A stretch of DNA of 18,390 nt from JAQVEM01 sp034660395 (GTDB lineage: Bacteria > Actinomycetota > Humimicrobiia > Humimicrobiales > Humimicrobiaceae): contig JAYEJA010000048.1 of assembly GCA_034660395.1 (NCBI GenBank), positions 1 to 18,390 on the forward strand, written 5' to 3'. Each line of letters opens with the position of its first letter. The first letter of the stretch is position 1. The position numbers and the translations under genes were made by a program. Positions 1-8,255 of the stretch are shown piece after piece. The notes under the pieces were generated by a model. That model was not told where the DNA came from. It did not search any database and saw only the letters and a program-made list of their open reading frames with translations.

Positions 1-27
1 TAAATGAATTAAAAAAGTAAAATATAA

Positions 28-80
28 GTTTTATAATTGCAAAACTATTTTATTTGTTATAAAGTTGTTACAAACATAGG
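28..80 (+). promoter_or_regulatory. AT-rich leader upstream of ilvB, weak promoter candidate
   Basis: This stretch is almost entirely A and T. It holds a TTGCAA (37-42) and a TATAAA (58-63), but the 15-base spacer is shorter than optimal, so the promoter call is weak. A small inverted repeat (GTTTT at 28-32, AAAAC at 41-45) lies inside it. No T-box or leader peptide is visible in the 94 bases available, and the real leader may start before the window. Confidence 0.25.
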
Positions 81-87
81 CAGGTGA
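81..87 (+). promoter_or_regulatory. Ribosome-binding site of ilvB
   Basis: CAGGTGA lies seven bases before the ilvB ATG and complements the 16S rRNA 3' end. The same heptamer precedes ilvN and serA, so it helps fix the starts in this cluster. Confidence 0.7.
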
Positions 88-94
88 ATTTATT

Positions 95-1789
95 ATGGGC
101 AAAATAAACGGCGCACGCATGATTATAAAATGTTTAAAAAAAGAAGGCGTGGATGTCATATTTGGTTATCCGGGAGGAAAGGTTATTCCTCTTTATGATG
201 AATTATATGATAGTGATATAAGGCATATACTGGTAAGACACGAGCAGGGTGCGGCACATGCGGCAGATGGCTATGCAAGGGCTACGGGCAGGACAGGTGT
301 TTGTGTTGCAACGTCAGGTCCGGGAGGCACCAATCTTGTTACCGGTATTGCCAATGCTCATATGGACTCGGTGCCTATAGTAGCTATAACAGGACAGGCA
401 AGTACAAAAGAAATTGGAACAGACGCTTTCCAGGAGGCTGATATAACGGGAATAACAGCTCCTATAACAAAGCATAATTACCTGGTAAAAGATATAAAGG
501 AGCTGCCGGGGATAATAAAAGAGGCATTTTTAATTGCGTCCACGGGTAGACCCGGTCCGGTTTTAATTGATATACCGGTTGACATAATGACTGGTTTAAT
601 AGATGAAAATTTTAAGGTAAAAGTTAATTTACCGGGTTACAAGCCCACACTTAAGGGCAATCTTAAGCAGGTTAAGGAGGCAGCAAAAAGAATAGCCGGA
701 AGCAAAAAGCCGGTAATATTCTCCGGAGGAGGAGTAATCTCCTCGGGAGCGAGTGGAACATTAAGGAAATTTGTTAAAGCTGCTAAAATTCCTGTAATAA
801 CTACGCTTCTTGGAATGGGTTCTTTTCCCGAGACAGACCCGTTATCTCTGAGCATGGCCGGGATGCATGGTACGAAATATGCAAATATGGCTTTTACAGA
901 AACGGACCTTATTATTGCAGTAGGTGTAAGGTTTGATGACAGGGTTACCGGCAAGCTGTCGGAATTTGCACCGGGAGCAGAGGTTATACATATAGATATT
1001 GATCCTGCGGAGATAAGCAAGATTGTAAGGGCAGATATACCTGTTGTAGGGGATGCAAAGATAATCCTTGGTGATTTGAAAAAGGAATATGAAAAATATG
1101 TCGGCAATAAAGGAGTTCCTGATAGAAAGGAATGGCTTGAAAGGATTGAGAAATTAAAAAAAGATAATCCGTTAAAATATGAAGGAGATTCCGATAAGGT
1201 TAAACCTGCCTATATAGTGGAAAAGATATATGAACTTACAAAAGGAAATGCAATAGTATGCACCGAAGTCGGCCAGAACCAGATGTGGGCGGCACAATTT
1301 TATAAATATACGAAGCCGAGAACACTCATCACTTCGGGCGGTCTTGGTACAATGGGATATGGCCTGCCTGCGTCAATAGGCGCGAAGGCAGGAAAGCCGG
1401 GAAGCACCGTAATCGATATAGCAGGAGACGGCAGCATACAGATGGTATCGCAGGAACTTGCCACTGCAGTTGCAAATAAAATAAATATAAAGATTATGCT
1501 GCTTAATAACGGTTATCTCGGAATGGTAAGACAGTGGCAGGAACTTTTCTGGAACAGGAGGTATTCCCATACCTGTATCGAGGGCTGTGTCGATTTTGTA
1601 AAACTGGTTGAGGCATATGGCGGTGTAGGTATAAGAGTTAAAAAGAAGAAAGATGTGGAGGGTGCAATAAAGAAGGCTCTTGATACGGATAATGTTGTTC
1701 TTGTAGATTTTTGGATAGACAAAGAAGAAAACGTATATCCGATGGTGGCACCGGGAGCATCAATCAGCGATATGCTGGATAGTGTTTAA
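95..1789 (+). CDS. ilvB: Acetohydroxyacid synthase, large catalytic subunit
   Basis: This ThDP enzyme joins two pyruvates into 2-acetolactate (valine, leucine) or pyruvate with 2-oxobutyrate into 2-aceto-2-hydroxybutyrate (isoleucine). At 564 residues it has the usual length for the family. In order it shows the N-terminal pyrimidine-binding domain with catalytic Glu50 (RHEQGAAHAADGYA), the SGPGGTN loop (about 75-80), a central domain with VGVRFDDRVTG (about 276-286), and the C-terminal ThDP domain. That domain has VGQNQMW (392-398) and the GDG...NN metal-diphosphate motif (445-447 and 471-472). The start is fixed by a CAGGTGA site seven bases upstream. The regulatory subunit gene follows after 29 bases. 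Identification is secure; the motifs distinguish it from catabolic acetolactate synthase, pyruvate oxidase and glyoxylate carboligase reasonably well, and the adjacent ilvN settles it. Confidence 0.97.
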   Translation: MGKINGARMIIKCLKKEGVDVIFGYPGGKVIPLYDELYDSDIRHILVRHEQGAAHAADGYARATGRTGVCVATSGPGGTNLVTGIANAHMDSVPIVAITGQASTKEIGTDAFQEADITGITAPITKHNYLVKDIKELPGIIKEAFLIASTGRPGPVLIDIPVDIMTGLIDENFKVKVNLPGYKPTLKGNLKQVKEAAKRIAGSKKPVIFSGGGVISSGASGTLRKFVKAAKIPVITTLLGMGSFPETDPLSLSMAGMHGTKYANMAFTETDLIIAVGVRFDDRVTGKLSEFAPGAEVIHIDIDPAEISKIVRADIPVVGDAKIILGDLKKEYEKYVGNKGVPDRKEWLERIEKLKKDNPLKYEGDSDKVKPAYIVEKIYELTKGNAIVCTEVGQNQMWAAQFYKYTKPRTLITSGGLGTMGYGLPASIGAKAGKPGSTVIDIAGDGSIQMVSQELATAVANKINIKIMLLNNGYLGMVRQWQELFWNRRYSHTCIEGCVDFVKLVEAYGGVGIRVKKKKDVEGAIKKALDTDNVVLVDFWIDKEENVYPMVAPGASISDMLDSV

Positions 1790-1807
1790 AAATTTTATAT
1801 AAAACAG

Positions 1808-1814
1808 CAGGTGA
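1808..1814 (+). promoter_or_regulatory. Ribosome-binding site of ilvN
   Basis: CAGGTGA sits four bases before the ilvN ATG and is identical to the heptamers upstream of ilvB and serA. Confidence 0.65.
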
Positions 1815-1818
1815 TTAT

Positions 1819-2298
1819 ATGAATCATGTTATTTCGGTTTTAGTTGAGAACAAATCAGGGGTACTGGCAAAGATATCCGGTCTTTTCAGCAGAAGGGGAT
1901 TCAACATTGAGAGTCTGGCGGTAGGTACTACCGACGATGAAAAGATTTCCAGAATTACAATGGAGGTAGAAGCAGCGGAACATAGTATCGAGCAGATTAT
2001 TAAGCAGCTTTATAAGCTGGTGAATGTGATTAAAATTCAGGAACTTGATCCCCATAACATTGTTGAAAGGGAACTGGTACTTATCAAGGTTAGTGCTGAC
2101 TCGAAGACGAGACCGGAGATACTGGAAATAGTCAATATTTTCAGGACTAATATAGTTGATGTTGGCAAAAGGGCATTAATGATTGAGATTACCGGAAACA
2201 CCAGAAAAGTAAGGGCGCTGGAGGACCTATTAAGGCCCTTTGGGATACTTGAACTGGTAAGAACCGGTAAAGTTGCCTGCACAAGAGCGAGTAAGTAG
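1819..2298 (+). CDS. ilvN: Acetohydroxyacid synthase, small regulatory subunit
   Basis: This is the regulatory partner of IlvB; in this family it activates the catalytic subunit and confers feedback inhibition by branched-chain amino acids, usually valine. The 159 residues match the standard two-domain form. There is an N-terminal ACT domain (about 3-77) with ENKSGVLAKISGLFSRRGFNI, containing the glycine-rich turn that binds the effector at the dimer interface. A C-terminal domain (about 83-157) carries RELVLIKV, the DVG turn and the LLRPFGILELVRTG block. It lies 29 bases after ilvB, with its own AGGTGA site, so the two should be cotranscribed. The next gene is 120 bases away, after a repeat-bearing spacer. 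Confidence 0.96.
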   Translation: MNHVISVLVENKSGVLAKISGLFSRRGFNIESLAVGTTDDEKISRITMEVEAAEHSIEQIIKQLYKLVNVIKIQELDPHNIVERELVLIKVSADSKTRPEILEIVNIFRTNIVDVGKRALMIEITGNTRKVRALEDLLRPFGILELVRTGKVACTRASK

Positions 2299-2305
2299 AA
2301 GCAAG

Positions 2306-2409
2306 TATCGGGATAAATATAAGAATTGCCGGGTAAATATGCGGCTGTTAATAAATGCCGGCTAAATATTAGATATAAGCTTATATTGAATTATTATGTA
2401 ATTAAATAT
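2306..2409 (+). repeat. Degenerate CGG-TAAATAT repeats in the ilvN-aminotransferase spacer
   Basis: TAAATAT occurs four times in the 120-base spacer (2314-2320, 2334-2340, 2363-2369, 2403-2409). The first three copies are preceded by a CGGGA, CCGGG or CCGGC core. Copies two and three read GCCGGGTAAATAT and GCCGGCTAAATAT, 12 of 13 identical. The spacings are 20, 29 and 40 bases. The spacer has no credible gene. The copies could be regulator sites or simple sequence drift. Confidence 0.35.
2373..2386. promoter_or_regulatory. Perfect 14-bp palindrome upstream of the aminotransferase gene
   Basis: ATATAAGCTTATAT is a perfect inverted repeat with no spacer, 37 bases before the aminotransferase start. 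It lies between the third and fourth TAAATAT copies. A dimeric regulator site is possible; a chance palindrome in AT-rich DNA is the alternative. Confidence 0.3.
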
Positions 2410-2412
2410 AAA

Positions 2413-2420
2413 AGGGGTGA
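2413..2420 (+). promoter_or_regulatory. Ribosome-binding site choosing the ATG at 2423
   Basis: AGGGGTGA lies directly before ATG 2423. A GTG at 2417 is in frame but sits inside this site, so initiation at the GTG would leave no room for ribosome binding. That supports the ATG, although the spacing of two bases is short. Confidence 0.5.
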
Positions 2421-2422
2421 AA

Positions 2423-3589
2423 ATGTTAAAGAAGTATATAATGACACCGGGTCCGACACCGATATCCGAAGAGGTGTTGCTGGAGCACGCAAGACCTCTT
2501 ATGCATCACAGGTCTCCTGAATTTTCAGAAGTATTTATCGCGGTAACCGATAAATTAAAAAAACTGTTGAAAACTGAAAATGATGTTTTTGTGCTGACTT
2601 CTTCAGGTACAGGTTCCATGGAAGCCAGCGTAGTGAATTTCTTTTCTGAAGGAGATAAGGTTCTTGTTGTAAATATCGGTAATTTTGGAGAGAGATTTAA
2701 GAAAATAACAGGCAAGTATGGACTGGATGTAGTTTCTGTTGATTATGAATGGGGAGATACTGCAAATCCTGATGATATCAAAAAAGCTCTTGATGAAAAT
2801 CCGGGTATAAGGGGAGTGCTTGCACAGTTCAGCGAAACTTCAACCGGGGCATTAAACGATGTGGAAACTATCAGCAGTATAGTAAAGGAATATCCGGCAA
2901 TATTTATAGTTGATGCAATAAGCGGTCTGGGAGCTTCGGACTTCAATACTGATAAGTGGAATATTGATGTGGCAATTGGGGGCTCGCAGAAAGCATTAAG
3001 TGCGCCTTCCGGAGTTGCATTTATAAGTGTCAGTGATAAAGCGTGGAAGTTAAATGAGAAGTCAGAACTTAAAAAGTTTTATTTCGACCTGGCTGTTGCT
3101 AAAAATTATACGAAAAAGACACCTCCCCAGACACCATGGACACCCGCCATATCAATATTTGTGGCAATGAACAAAGCTCTTGATATTTTATTTGAAGAAG
3201 GGCTGGAGAATGTATTTGAGAGACACAGGGTTCTTGCGCTGGCAACTCAGAGAGCAGTAGAAAAAATGGGGCTTGAGTTGCTGGTTAAAGATAAAGGTAA
3301 GAGAGGTTTTTCCGTAACTTCCATTATTGTCCCTGAAGGGGTTAACGGCGGCGAGATTACCAGAATCATGAGGACTAAATATGGAGTAACAATAGCCGGC
3401 GGACAGGGCAGTTACAAGGGAAAAATTTTAAGGATAGGACATCTCGGGTATTTTGGAATGTTCGATGTTATTGTTGCGCTATCCGCACTAGAGCTGACTC
3501 TCAGGGAGCTCGGGTATGAATTTGAAGTCGGCTCCGGTATTACCGAGGCGGAAAAAACATTTATGGAAAATAATTATCTGGAAAATTAA
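2423..3589 (+). CDS. Class V PLP aminotransferase (alanine-glyoxylate / serine-pyruvate type), likely in serine synthesis
   Basis: This is a fold-type I PLP aminotransferase of 388 residues, the usual length. The family signature TPGPTP is at residues 8-13 and the ribosome-binding site overlaps an upstream in-frame GTG, so ATG 2423 is preferred. The motif SSGTGSMEA (about 60-68) binds cofactor phosphate, Asp164 in FIVDAISG contacts the pyridine nitrogen, and Lys190 in GGSQKALS should form the Schiff base. The closest named families are AGXT, serine-pyruvate aminotransferase and PucG. serA follows 86 bases later. Such pairs occur elsewhere (Thermotoga, for example), so I infer that it transaminates 3-phosphohydroxypyruvate in place of a canonical SerC, or converts hydroxypyruvate or glyoxylate. 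The family is secure; the substrate is not decided by sequence. No serB is in view. Confidence 0.88.
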   Translation: MLKKYIMTPGPTPISEEVLLEHARPLMHHRSPEFSEVFIAVTDKLKKLLKTENDVFVLTSSGTGSMEASVVNFFSEGDKVLVVNIGNFGERFKKITGKYGLDVVSVDYEWGDTANPDDIKKALDENPGIRGVLAQFSETSTGALNDVETISSIVKEYPAIFIVDAISGLGASDFNTDKWNIDVAIGGSQKALSAPSGVAFISVSDKAWKLNEKSELKKFYFDLAVAKNYTKKTPPQTPWTPAISIFVAMNKALDILFEEGLENVFERHRVLALATQRAVEKMGLELLVKDKGKRGFSVTSIIVPEGVNGGEITRIMRTKYGVTIAGGQGSYKGKILRIGHLGYFGMFDVIVALSALELTLRELGYEFEVGSGITEAEKTFMENNYLEN

Positions 3590-3661
3590 AGGTTAAGGAT
3601 TGTAAGCTATAGCAGTAATTATATTAATTGATAGGATTTTTATAAAAAGTTTAGAGATAAA

Positions 3662-3668
3662 CAGGTGA
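3662..3668 (+). promoter_or_regulatory. Ribosome-binding site of serA
   Basis: CAGGTGA lies seven bases before the serA ATG, with the same sequence and spacing as at ilvB. Confidence 0.65.
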
Positions 3669-3675
3669 GTAATAT

Positions 3676-5265
3676 ATGAATAAGAAGGTATTAATTACGG
3701 ACGGTATTTCAGCAGGGGCGAAAGATAAGCTTTTAGAACATTTTGCGGTAGAGGATAAAAAAGGGCTGGCTCCTGAAAAGCTTAAAGAGGAAGTCAAAGG
3801 TGTAAGCGCGATAATTGTAAGGAGCGCAACCAAACTTACTGCCGATATAATTGAAGCTTCGGATAAGCTGGAAATTATTGGAAGAGCAGGCATAGGTGTT
3901 GATAATATTGATATCTCAGCGGCAACTAAAAGGGGTGTTTTAGTAGTTAATGCACCCACAAGCAACGCGGTTACCGTAGCCGAGCACACCATAGCGCTTC
4001 TTTTTTCCATTGCCAGGAAGATTCCTCTGGCAAATGTTTCGCTGAAAAGCGGGAAATGGGAAAAATCCAAATTTAAAGGAACCGAGCTTGAAGGAAAGAC
4101 ACTGGGCATAGTAGGTTTTGGACAGATAGGAGGCCTGGTTGCCAAAAAAGCCATAGGGATGGGTTTGAAAGTTATTGCATATGACCCTTTTGTATCAGAG
4201 GACAGATTCAGGCAGCTTGGAATTAAGAAAGCTGATAAGCTGGGAGATCTATACGCGGAAGCTGATTTTATTTCAATACATCTTCCAAAAAATAAGGATA
4301 CAATAGGAATGTTCAATAAAGCAGAATTTAATAAAATGAAGAAAGGTACAATGATACTGAATGTAGCGAGGGGCGGGATAGTTGTTGAGAAAGACCTTGC
4401 GGAAGCTCTTAAAAGCGGCCACCTGGGCGGCGCAGCCCTGGATGTTTATGAAAAAGAGCCGTGTACCGATTCTCCTGTTTTCAATCTGGAAAATGTTGTA
4501 TGCACTCCTCACCTCGGAGCATCGACGGCAGAGGCGCAGGGAAGAGCGGGTATTATGATTGCCGAACAGGTTATAGATGTTCTTAATGGCGGAGCGCCGA
4601 CTTTTCCGGTAAATGCATCTGCTGTCAGACCGGAGGTAATGGATATCCTTTCGCTTTTCTTTAAGTTATGTGAAAACCTGGGGAACCTTTTTATAAGTTT
4701 ATTCGAGGGCAATCTGAACAGCCTGAAAATAGGTTACTACGGAAAGGTATCGGACTATGACGTAAGGGTATTAACCTCTACGATTCTGGTGAAGATTCTG
4801 GAGAAATACTCTGCAGAAAATGTCAATCTGGTTAACGTGGACCTCCTGGCAAGAAATATGGGACTCAAGGTGAAGGAAATAAAAAGCAGCCAGTCAAAAG
4901 ATTATGTGAATTTGATTACACTGGAAGGAGAAGGTAAGGATGGGAGTCTCTCTATTTCAGGTACTGTTACCGGGAAAAAAGATACGCCCAGGTTTATATC
5001 AATAGATAAATTTGAAATAGATATGGCGCCGTCAAAATATATGGTGTTTATAAGATATAAGGATGTCCCGGGACAGATTGGAAAAATAGGTACTGCCCTT
5101 GGCAAGCTGGATGTAAACATAGCGTCAATGCATGTAGGCAGAAAGAAGCTAAGCGGAGTTGCAGTTATGGGTTTGAACCTGGATAAAGAGGTAACTCCTG
5201 AAATGCTGGAAGAATTTAAGAAGTTGTCAGGTTTTAAAAATATTAAGATAGTTGCTCTTTATTGA
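3676..5265 (+). CDS. serA: D-3-phosphoglycerate dehydrogenase (long, ACT-containing form)
   Basis: This enzyme oxidises 3-phosphoglycerate to 3-phosphohydroxypyruvate with NAD+, the committed step of serine synthesis. The 529 residues fit the long (type 1) form. The N-terminal substrate part carries GRAGIGVDNID (69-79). The Rossmann part has GFGQIG (147-152) with an acidic Asp170 after the second strand, as expected for NAD+. Catalytic residues are Arg232 (VARGG), Glu261 (YEKEP) and His279 (TPHLGAS). An intervening domain (about 318-450) is followed by a C-terminal ACT domain (about 455-529) with VPGQIGKIG and NIASMHVGR, the usual serine-binding region. Feedback inhibition by serine is therefore likely. 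It follows the aminotransferase gene and precedes leuA on the same strand, and has a clear AGGTGA site. Confidence 0.96.
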   Translation: MNKKVLITDGISAGAKDKLLEHFAVEDKKGLAPEKLKEEVKGVSAIIVRSATKLTADIIEASDKLEIIGRAGIGVDNIDISAATKRGVLVVNAPTSNAVTVAEHTIALLFSIARKIPLANVSLKSGKWEKSKFKGTELEGKTLGIVGFGQIGGLVAKKAIGMGLKVIAYDPFVSEDRFRQLGIKKADKLGDLYAEADFISIHLPKNKDTIGMFNKAEFNKMKKGTMILNVARGGIVVEKDLAEALKSGHLGGAALDVYEKEPCTDSPVFNLENVVCTPHLGASTAEAQGRAGIMIAEQVIDVLNGGAPTFPVNASAVRPEVMDILSLFFKLCENLGNLFISLFEGNLNSLKIGYYGKVSDYDVRVLTSTILVKILEKYSAENVNLVNVDLLARNMGLKVKEIKSSQSKDYVNLITLEGEGKDGSLSISGTVTGKKDTPRFISIDKFEIDMAPSKYMVFIRYKDVPGQIGKIGTALGKLDVNIASMHVGRKKLSGVAVMGLNLDKEVTPEMLEEFKKLSGFKNIKIVALY

Positions 5266-5274
5266 TTATAAGGA

Positions 5275-5316
5275 TTACCAAAGCCTGAACATATAAAAAA
5301 GAAAGTAAGCTGGTAA
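5275..5316 (+). promoter_or_regulatory. Possible RNA hairpin over the leuA ribosome-binding region
   Basis: TTACC (5275-5279) can pair with GGTAA (5312-5316), and AGC (5282-5284) with GCT (5309-5311), leaving a two-base bulge and a 24-base loop. The right arm includes the only GG near the leuA start. The helix is short and may be chance. Confidence 0.2.
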
Positions 5317-5318
5317 AA

Positions 5319-6842
5319 ATGGAAAAGGAAAAAAATAAGGTATATATATTTGATACGACACTGCGTGATGGAGAGCAGGCTCCCGGTATTCATTTGAGCA
5401 CAAGGGAGAAACTGCAGATCTCACAGCAGCTTTCGAAGTTGAATGTAGATATAATAGAAGCCGGATTCCCGGTATCATCAAAGAGTGATTTTCATTCGGT
5501 AAAGGAGATATCGGATAAGATAAGGGACAGAAAAATAGCGGCTCTGGCGAGAGCAAATCCCAGGGATATAGATATAGCAGCTGAAGCTCTTGAGGGAGCA
5601 GAGTATCCGGTTATTCATACTTTTATTTCGTCTTCGGATATACATCTCAAATATCAGTTGAAAAAGAGCAGGGAGGAAGTTCTGGAGCTTGCGTCCGCCG
5701 CTGTAAAGAGGAGCCTTAAATATACTGATACGGTTGAATTTTCAGCTATGGATGCTACAAGGAGCGACCGTGAGTTTCTATGCAGGTTGTTCGAAGTTGC
5801 CATCAAGAGCGGAGCCAGGATTATAAATGTACCGGATACGGTGGGGTATACTATACCGGATGAGTTTGGGAGATTGATAGATTATATTTTTAAAAATACC
5901 GGCGGTATCGAGGATGTAATAGTAAGTGTCCACTGTCATGACGACCTTGGTCTTGCTGTAGCAAATTCACTGACAGCTGTCGAGCACGGAGCAAGGCAGG
6001 TTGAGTGCGCGGTAAACGGTATTGGCGAGAGGGCCGGAAACGCATCGCTGGAGGAAATTGTCATGATTATAGATACACGTAAAAAGGACCTTGGAGTCTA
6101 TACCGATATAAATATTAAAGAAATTATGAGAACAAGCAGTATTGTAAGATCCCTTACCGGCTATGCTGTTTCTCCCAATAAGGCAATAGTTGGAAAAAAT
6201 GCTTTCAGCCACGAAGCAGGCATACATCAGGACGGAATGCTGAAAGACAGGTCAACCTATGAAATAATAAAACCCGAGGATGTAGGGCTGAAGTCATCAA
6301 AACTTGTCCTGGGAAAACATTCCGGAAGGCATGCTTTTGTAGATAAGCTGGTGGAGCTCGGTATTCATCTAAGTAAGGATGACCTTGAAGGTGCTTTTGA
6401 AAGGTTTAAGGTTCTGGCTGAAAGGAAGGGAGCTATAAACGACCAGGATATTAAGGCAATAGCGGAAAATGAGCTGCGTGAAGTTAGAGAGCATTTTTTA
6501 CTGCAGTATTACAGGGTCCAGAGCGGTTCAGACAAAGAGGCCACTTCTACTGTAGGAATAAAAATAGGAAGCAGGGTACATGAGGAATCTTCAAAAGGAG
6601 ATGGGCCGGTGGATGCTTCGTATAAGGCAATTGATAAAATTACGAAGATAGATGCCAGACTGGTGGATTATAATATAGAAGCCGTATCGGGAGGTAAGGA
6701 TGCGCTTGGTGCGGTTAAAGTGGTGGTTAGTACCGGCAGCGGTGTAGAGGTTATGGGCAGCAGTATAAGTACGGATATAGTTGAAGCAAGTGTGAAGGCA
6801 TACGTAGATGCCATGAACAGGATTATGGAAAATCAGGCGTAA
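5319..6842 (+). CDS. leuA: 2-isopropylmalate synthase
   Basis: This enzyme condenses acetyl-CoA with 2-oxoisovalerate to 2-isopropylmalate, the first step of leucine synthesis. The 507 residues comprise a TIM barrel (about 6-270), a linker, and a C-terminal LeuA regulatory domain (about 385-505), which normally binds leucine for feedback control. The barrel opens with FDTTLRDGEQ (Arg16 and Asp17 are catalytic/metal residues). It carries the metal ligands in HCHDD (His205, His207) and the GERAGN block (236-241). The motif usually written SAEDATR reads SAMDATR here, with Met144 where many homologues have Glu. The regulatory domain includes GDGPVDA and a closing segment before STDIVEAS. The ribosome-binding site is weak. 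IPM synthase is favoured over homocitrate or citramalate synthase because leuCD follows and a separate citramalate-type gene lies downstream. Confidence 0.93.
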   Translation: MEKEKNKVYIFDTTLRDGEQAPGIHLSTREKLQISQQLSKLNVDIIEAGFPVSSKSDFHSVKEISDKIRDRKIAALARANPRDIDIAAEALEGAEYPVIHTFISSSDIHLKYQLKKSREEVLELASAAVKRSLKYTDTVEFSAMDATRSDREFLCRLFEVAIKSGARIINVPDTVGYTIPDEFGRLIDYIFKNTGGIEDVIVSVHCHDDLGLAVANSLTAVEHGARQVECAVNGIGERAGNASLEEIVMIIDTRKKDLGVYTDINIKEIMRTSSIVRSLTGYAVSPNKAIVGKNAFSHEAGIHQDGMLKDRSTYEIIKPEDVGLKSSKLVLGKHSGRHAFVDKLVELGIHLSKDDLEGAFERFKVLAERKGAINDQDIKAIAENELREVREHFLLQYYRVQSGSDKEATSTVGIKIGSRVHEESSKGDGPVDASYKAIDKITKIDARLVDYNIEAVSGGKDALGAVKVVVSTGSGVEVMGSSISTDIVEASVKAYVDAMNRIMENQA

Positions 6843-6953
6843 ATAGTTTATTTGATTTTAAAAGTTTAAGTTTAAATAGAAGGGAAATCAAAAATATATT
6901 TTTTAAATACCTGAATTTATTAATGTAGATAAGAATATTTTTATGATTACGAA

Positions 6954-8255
6954 ATGAGGAAGGAACCTATAAAGGAAATGGGTAGCGATAATAGGGCTCA
7001 GGCAATCGCACAAAAAATAATTGCAAATCATTGTGACAGGGATTATGTATCTGAAGGCGAGATTGTAAATGCTTCGGTAGATATTGTTCTTGGTAATGAC
7101 ATAACCATGCCTATTGCAATAGAGGAATTTAAGAAGATTGGAGCAGACGGGGTATTTGACAGGGAAAAGGTAGTGATGGTTCCGGATCATTTTACTCCGA
7201 ATAAAGATATAAAATCTGCGCAGCAATGCAAGCTGATGAGAGAATTTGCCGGGGAATATAATATAAAAAATTATTTTGAGGTTGGGAGTATGGGCATTGA
7301 ACATGCGCTGCTTCCGGAGATGGGTTTGGTACTGCCGGGTAATCTGGTGGTAGGTGCCGATTCCCATACCTGTACCTACGGTGCTTTAGGCCTGGCATCA
7401 ACCGGGGTTGGAAGTACAGATGCAGCTGTAGCCATGGCTACAGGGAAGCTGTGGTTTATGGTCCCCCGGACTGTTAAATTCATTTACAGTGGTGACTTGA
7501 ATAAATGGGTAACCGGCAAAGACCTGATATTATATACCATAGGTCTGATAGGTGTGGACGGCGCTCTTTATAAATCTATGGAGTTTAGCGGACCTGCCGT
7601 AAGCAGGCTGTCTATGGATTCAAGATTTACAATGTCCAACATGGCAATAGAAGCAGGGGGAAAGTTTGGAATATTTGAAGTAGATGATAAAACCAGAGCT
7701 TACCTGAAAGAAAGGTCTGATGGTAATTATGAAGTATTATCCAGCGATGCTGATGCAAAATATGAAAAAATTTATAACATAGACTGTTCCGATATAGAAT
7801 CCCAGGTAGCTGTTCCGCATCTTCCATCAAACGCGAAGAGTGCCAGGGATATAAAAAATGTTGAGATAGATCAGGTGGTTATAGGTTCCTGCACCAATGG
7901 GAGGATGGAAGATTTAAAAATTGCAGCGGAAATTTTAAAAGGTAAAAGAGTAAACAATAATTTAAGAACAATAATAATTCCTGCTACACAGAATATATAT
8001 CTTGAAGCATTGAAAAAGGGATATATCGAAATTTTTATAAAATCCGGCTGTGTGGTAAGTACCCCTACATGCGGCCCATGCCTTGGAGGTCACATGGGTG
8101 TTCTTGCCGGTGGCGAAAGGGCGGTATCTACCACAAATAGAAATTTCGTTGGGAGAATGGGCCATCCGGACAGTGAAGTTTATTTAAGCGGTCCCGCTGT
8201 TGCTGCCGCTTCTGCCATAGCAGGCAGGATAGCCATACCGGAGGAGGTTATGTAA
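6954..8255 (+). CDS. leuC: 3-isopropylmalate dehydratase, large subunit (LeuC/HacA/DmdA family)
   Basis: This is the iron-sulphur subunit that isomerises 2- to 3-isopropylmalate, and in related enzymes citramalate to 3-methylmalate. The 433 residues match the shorter archaeal/clostridial-type LeuC rather than the longer proteobacterial form. The three cluster ligands are Cys313 (GSCTNGR), Cys373 and Cys376 (TPTCGPC). GADSHTCTYGALG (134-146) and the ATQNIYLEA block are also typical. The gene overlaps leuD by one base (TAATG), so translation is coupled. The start is uncertain: ATG 6954 has no clear ribosome-binding site, and ATG 6978 (the MGSDN start) would give a length closer to many homologues. 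The 111-base spacer after leuA holds only AT-rich sequence and a weak inverted repeat. The LeuC assignment rests on the adjacent leuD and leuA; homoaconitase-type activity cannot be excluded. Confidence 0.93.
   Translation: MRKEPIKEMGSDNRAQAIAQKIIANHCDRDYVSEGEIVNASVDIVLGNDITMPIAIEEFKKIGADGVFDREKVVMVPDHFTPNKDIKSAQQCKLMREFAGEYNIKNYFEVGSMGIEHALLPEMGLVLPGNLVVGADSHTCTYGALGLASTGVGSTDAAVAMATGKLWFMVPRTVKFIYSGDLNKWVTGKDLILYTIGLIGVDGALYKSMEFSGPAVSRLSMDSRFTMSNMAIEAGGKFGIFEVDDKTRAYLKERSDGNYEVLSSDADAKYEKIYNIDCSDIESQVAVPHLPSNAKSARDIKNVEIDQVVIGSCTNGRMEDLKIAAEILKGKRVNNNLRTIIIPATQNIYLEALKKGYIEIFIKSGCVVSTPTCGPCLGGHMGVLAGGERAVSTTNRNFVGRMGHPDSEVYLSGPAVAAASAIAGRIAIPEEVM

Noticed and set aside
1..94. T-box, attenuator or leader peptide before ilvB
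   Set aside because: Only 94 bases are visible, with no specifier loop, no strong terminator hairpin and no branched-chain-rich short frame.
637..1107. A 156-codon minus-strand frame inside ilvB
   Set aside because: It lies wholly within a strongly conserved gene on the other strand and its translation has no recognisable family features.
2326..2520. A 64-codon plus-strand frame starting in the spacer and running into the aminotransferase gene
   Set aside because: It overlaps the aminotransferase start in another frame, has no ribosome-binding site and shows no recognisable domain.
6851..6892. TTTGATTT / AAATCAAA inverted repeat between leuA and leuC as a terminator
   Set aside because: The arms are only A-T rich with a 26-base loop, so a stable hairpin is unlikely; leuC would also be cut off from leuA without need.
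6943..6957. Four-codon frame (ATG to TGA) overlapping the leuC ATG as a coupling leader
   Set aside because: It has no ribosome-binding site and such short frames are common by chance in AT-rich DNA.
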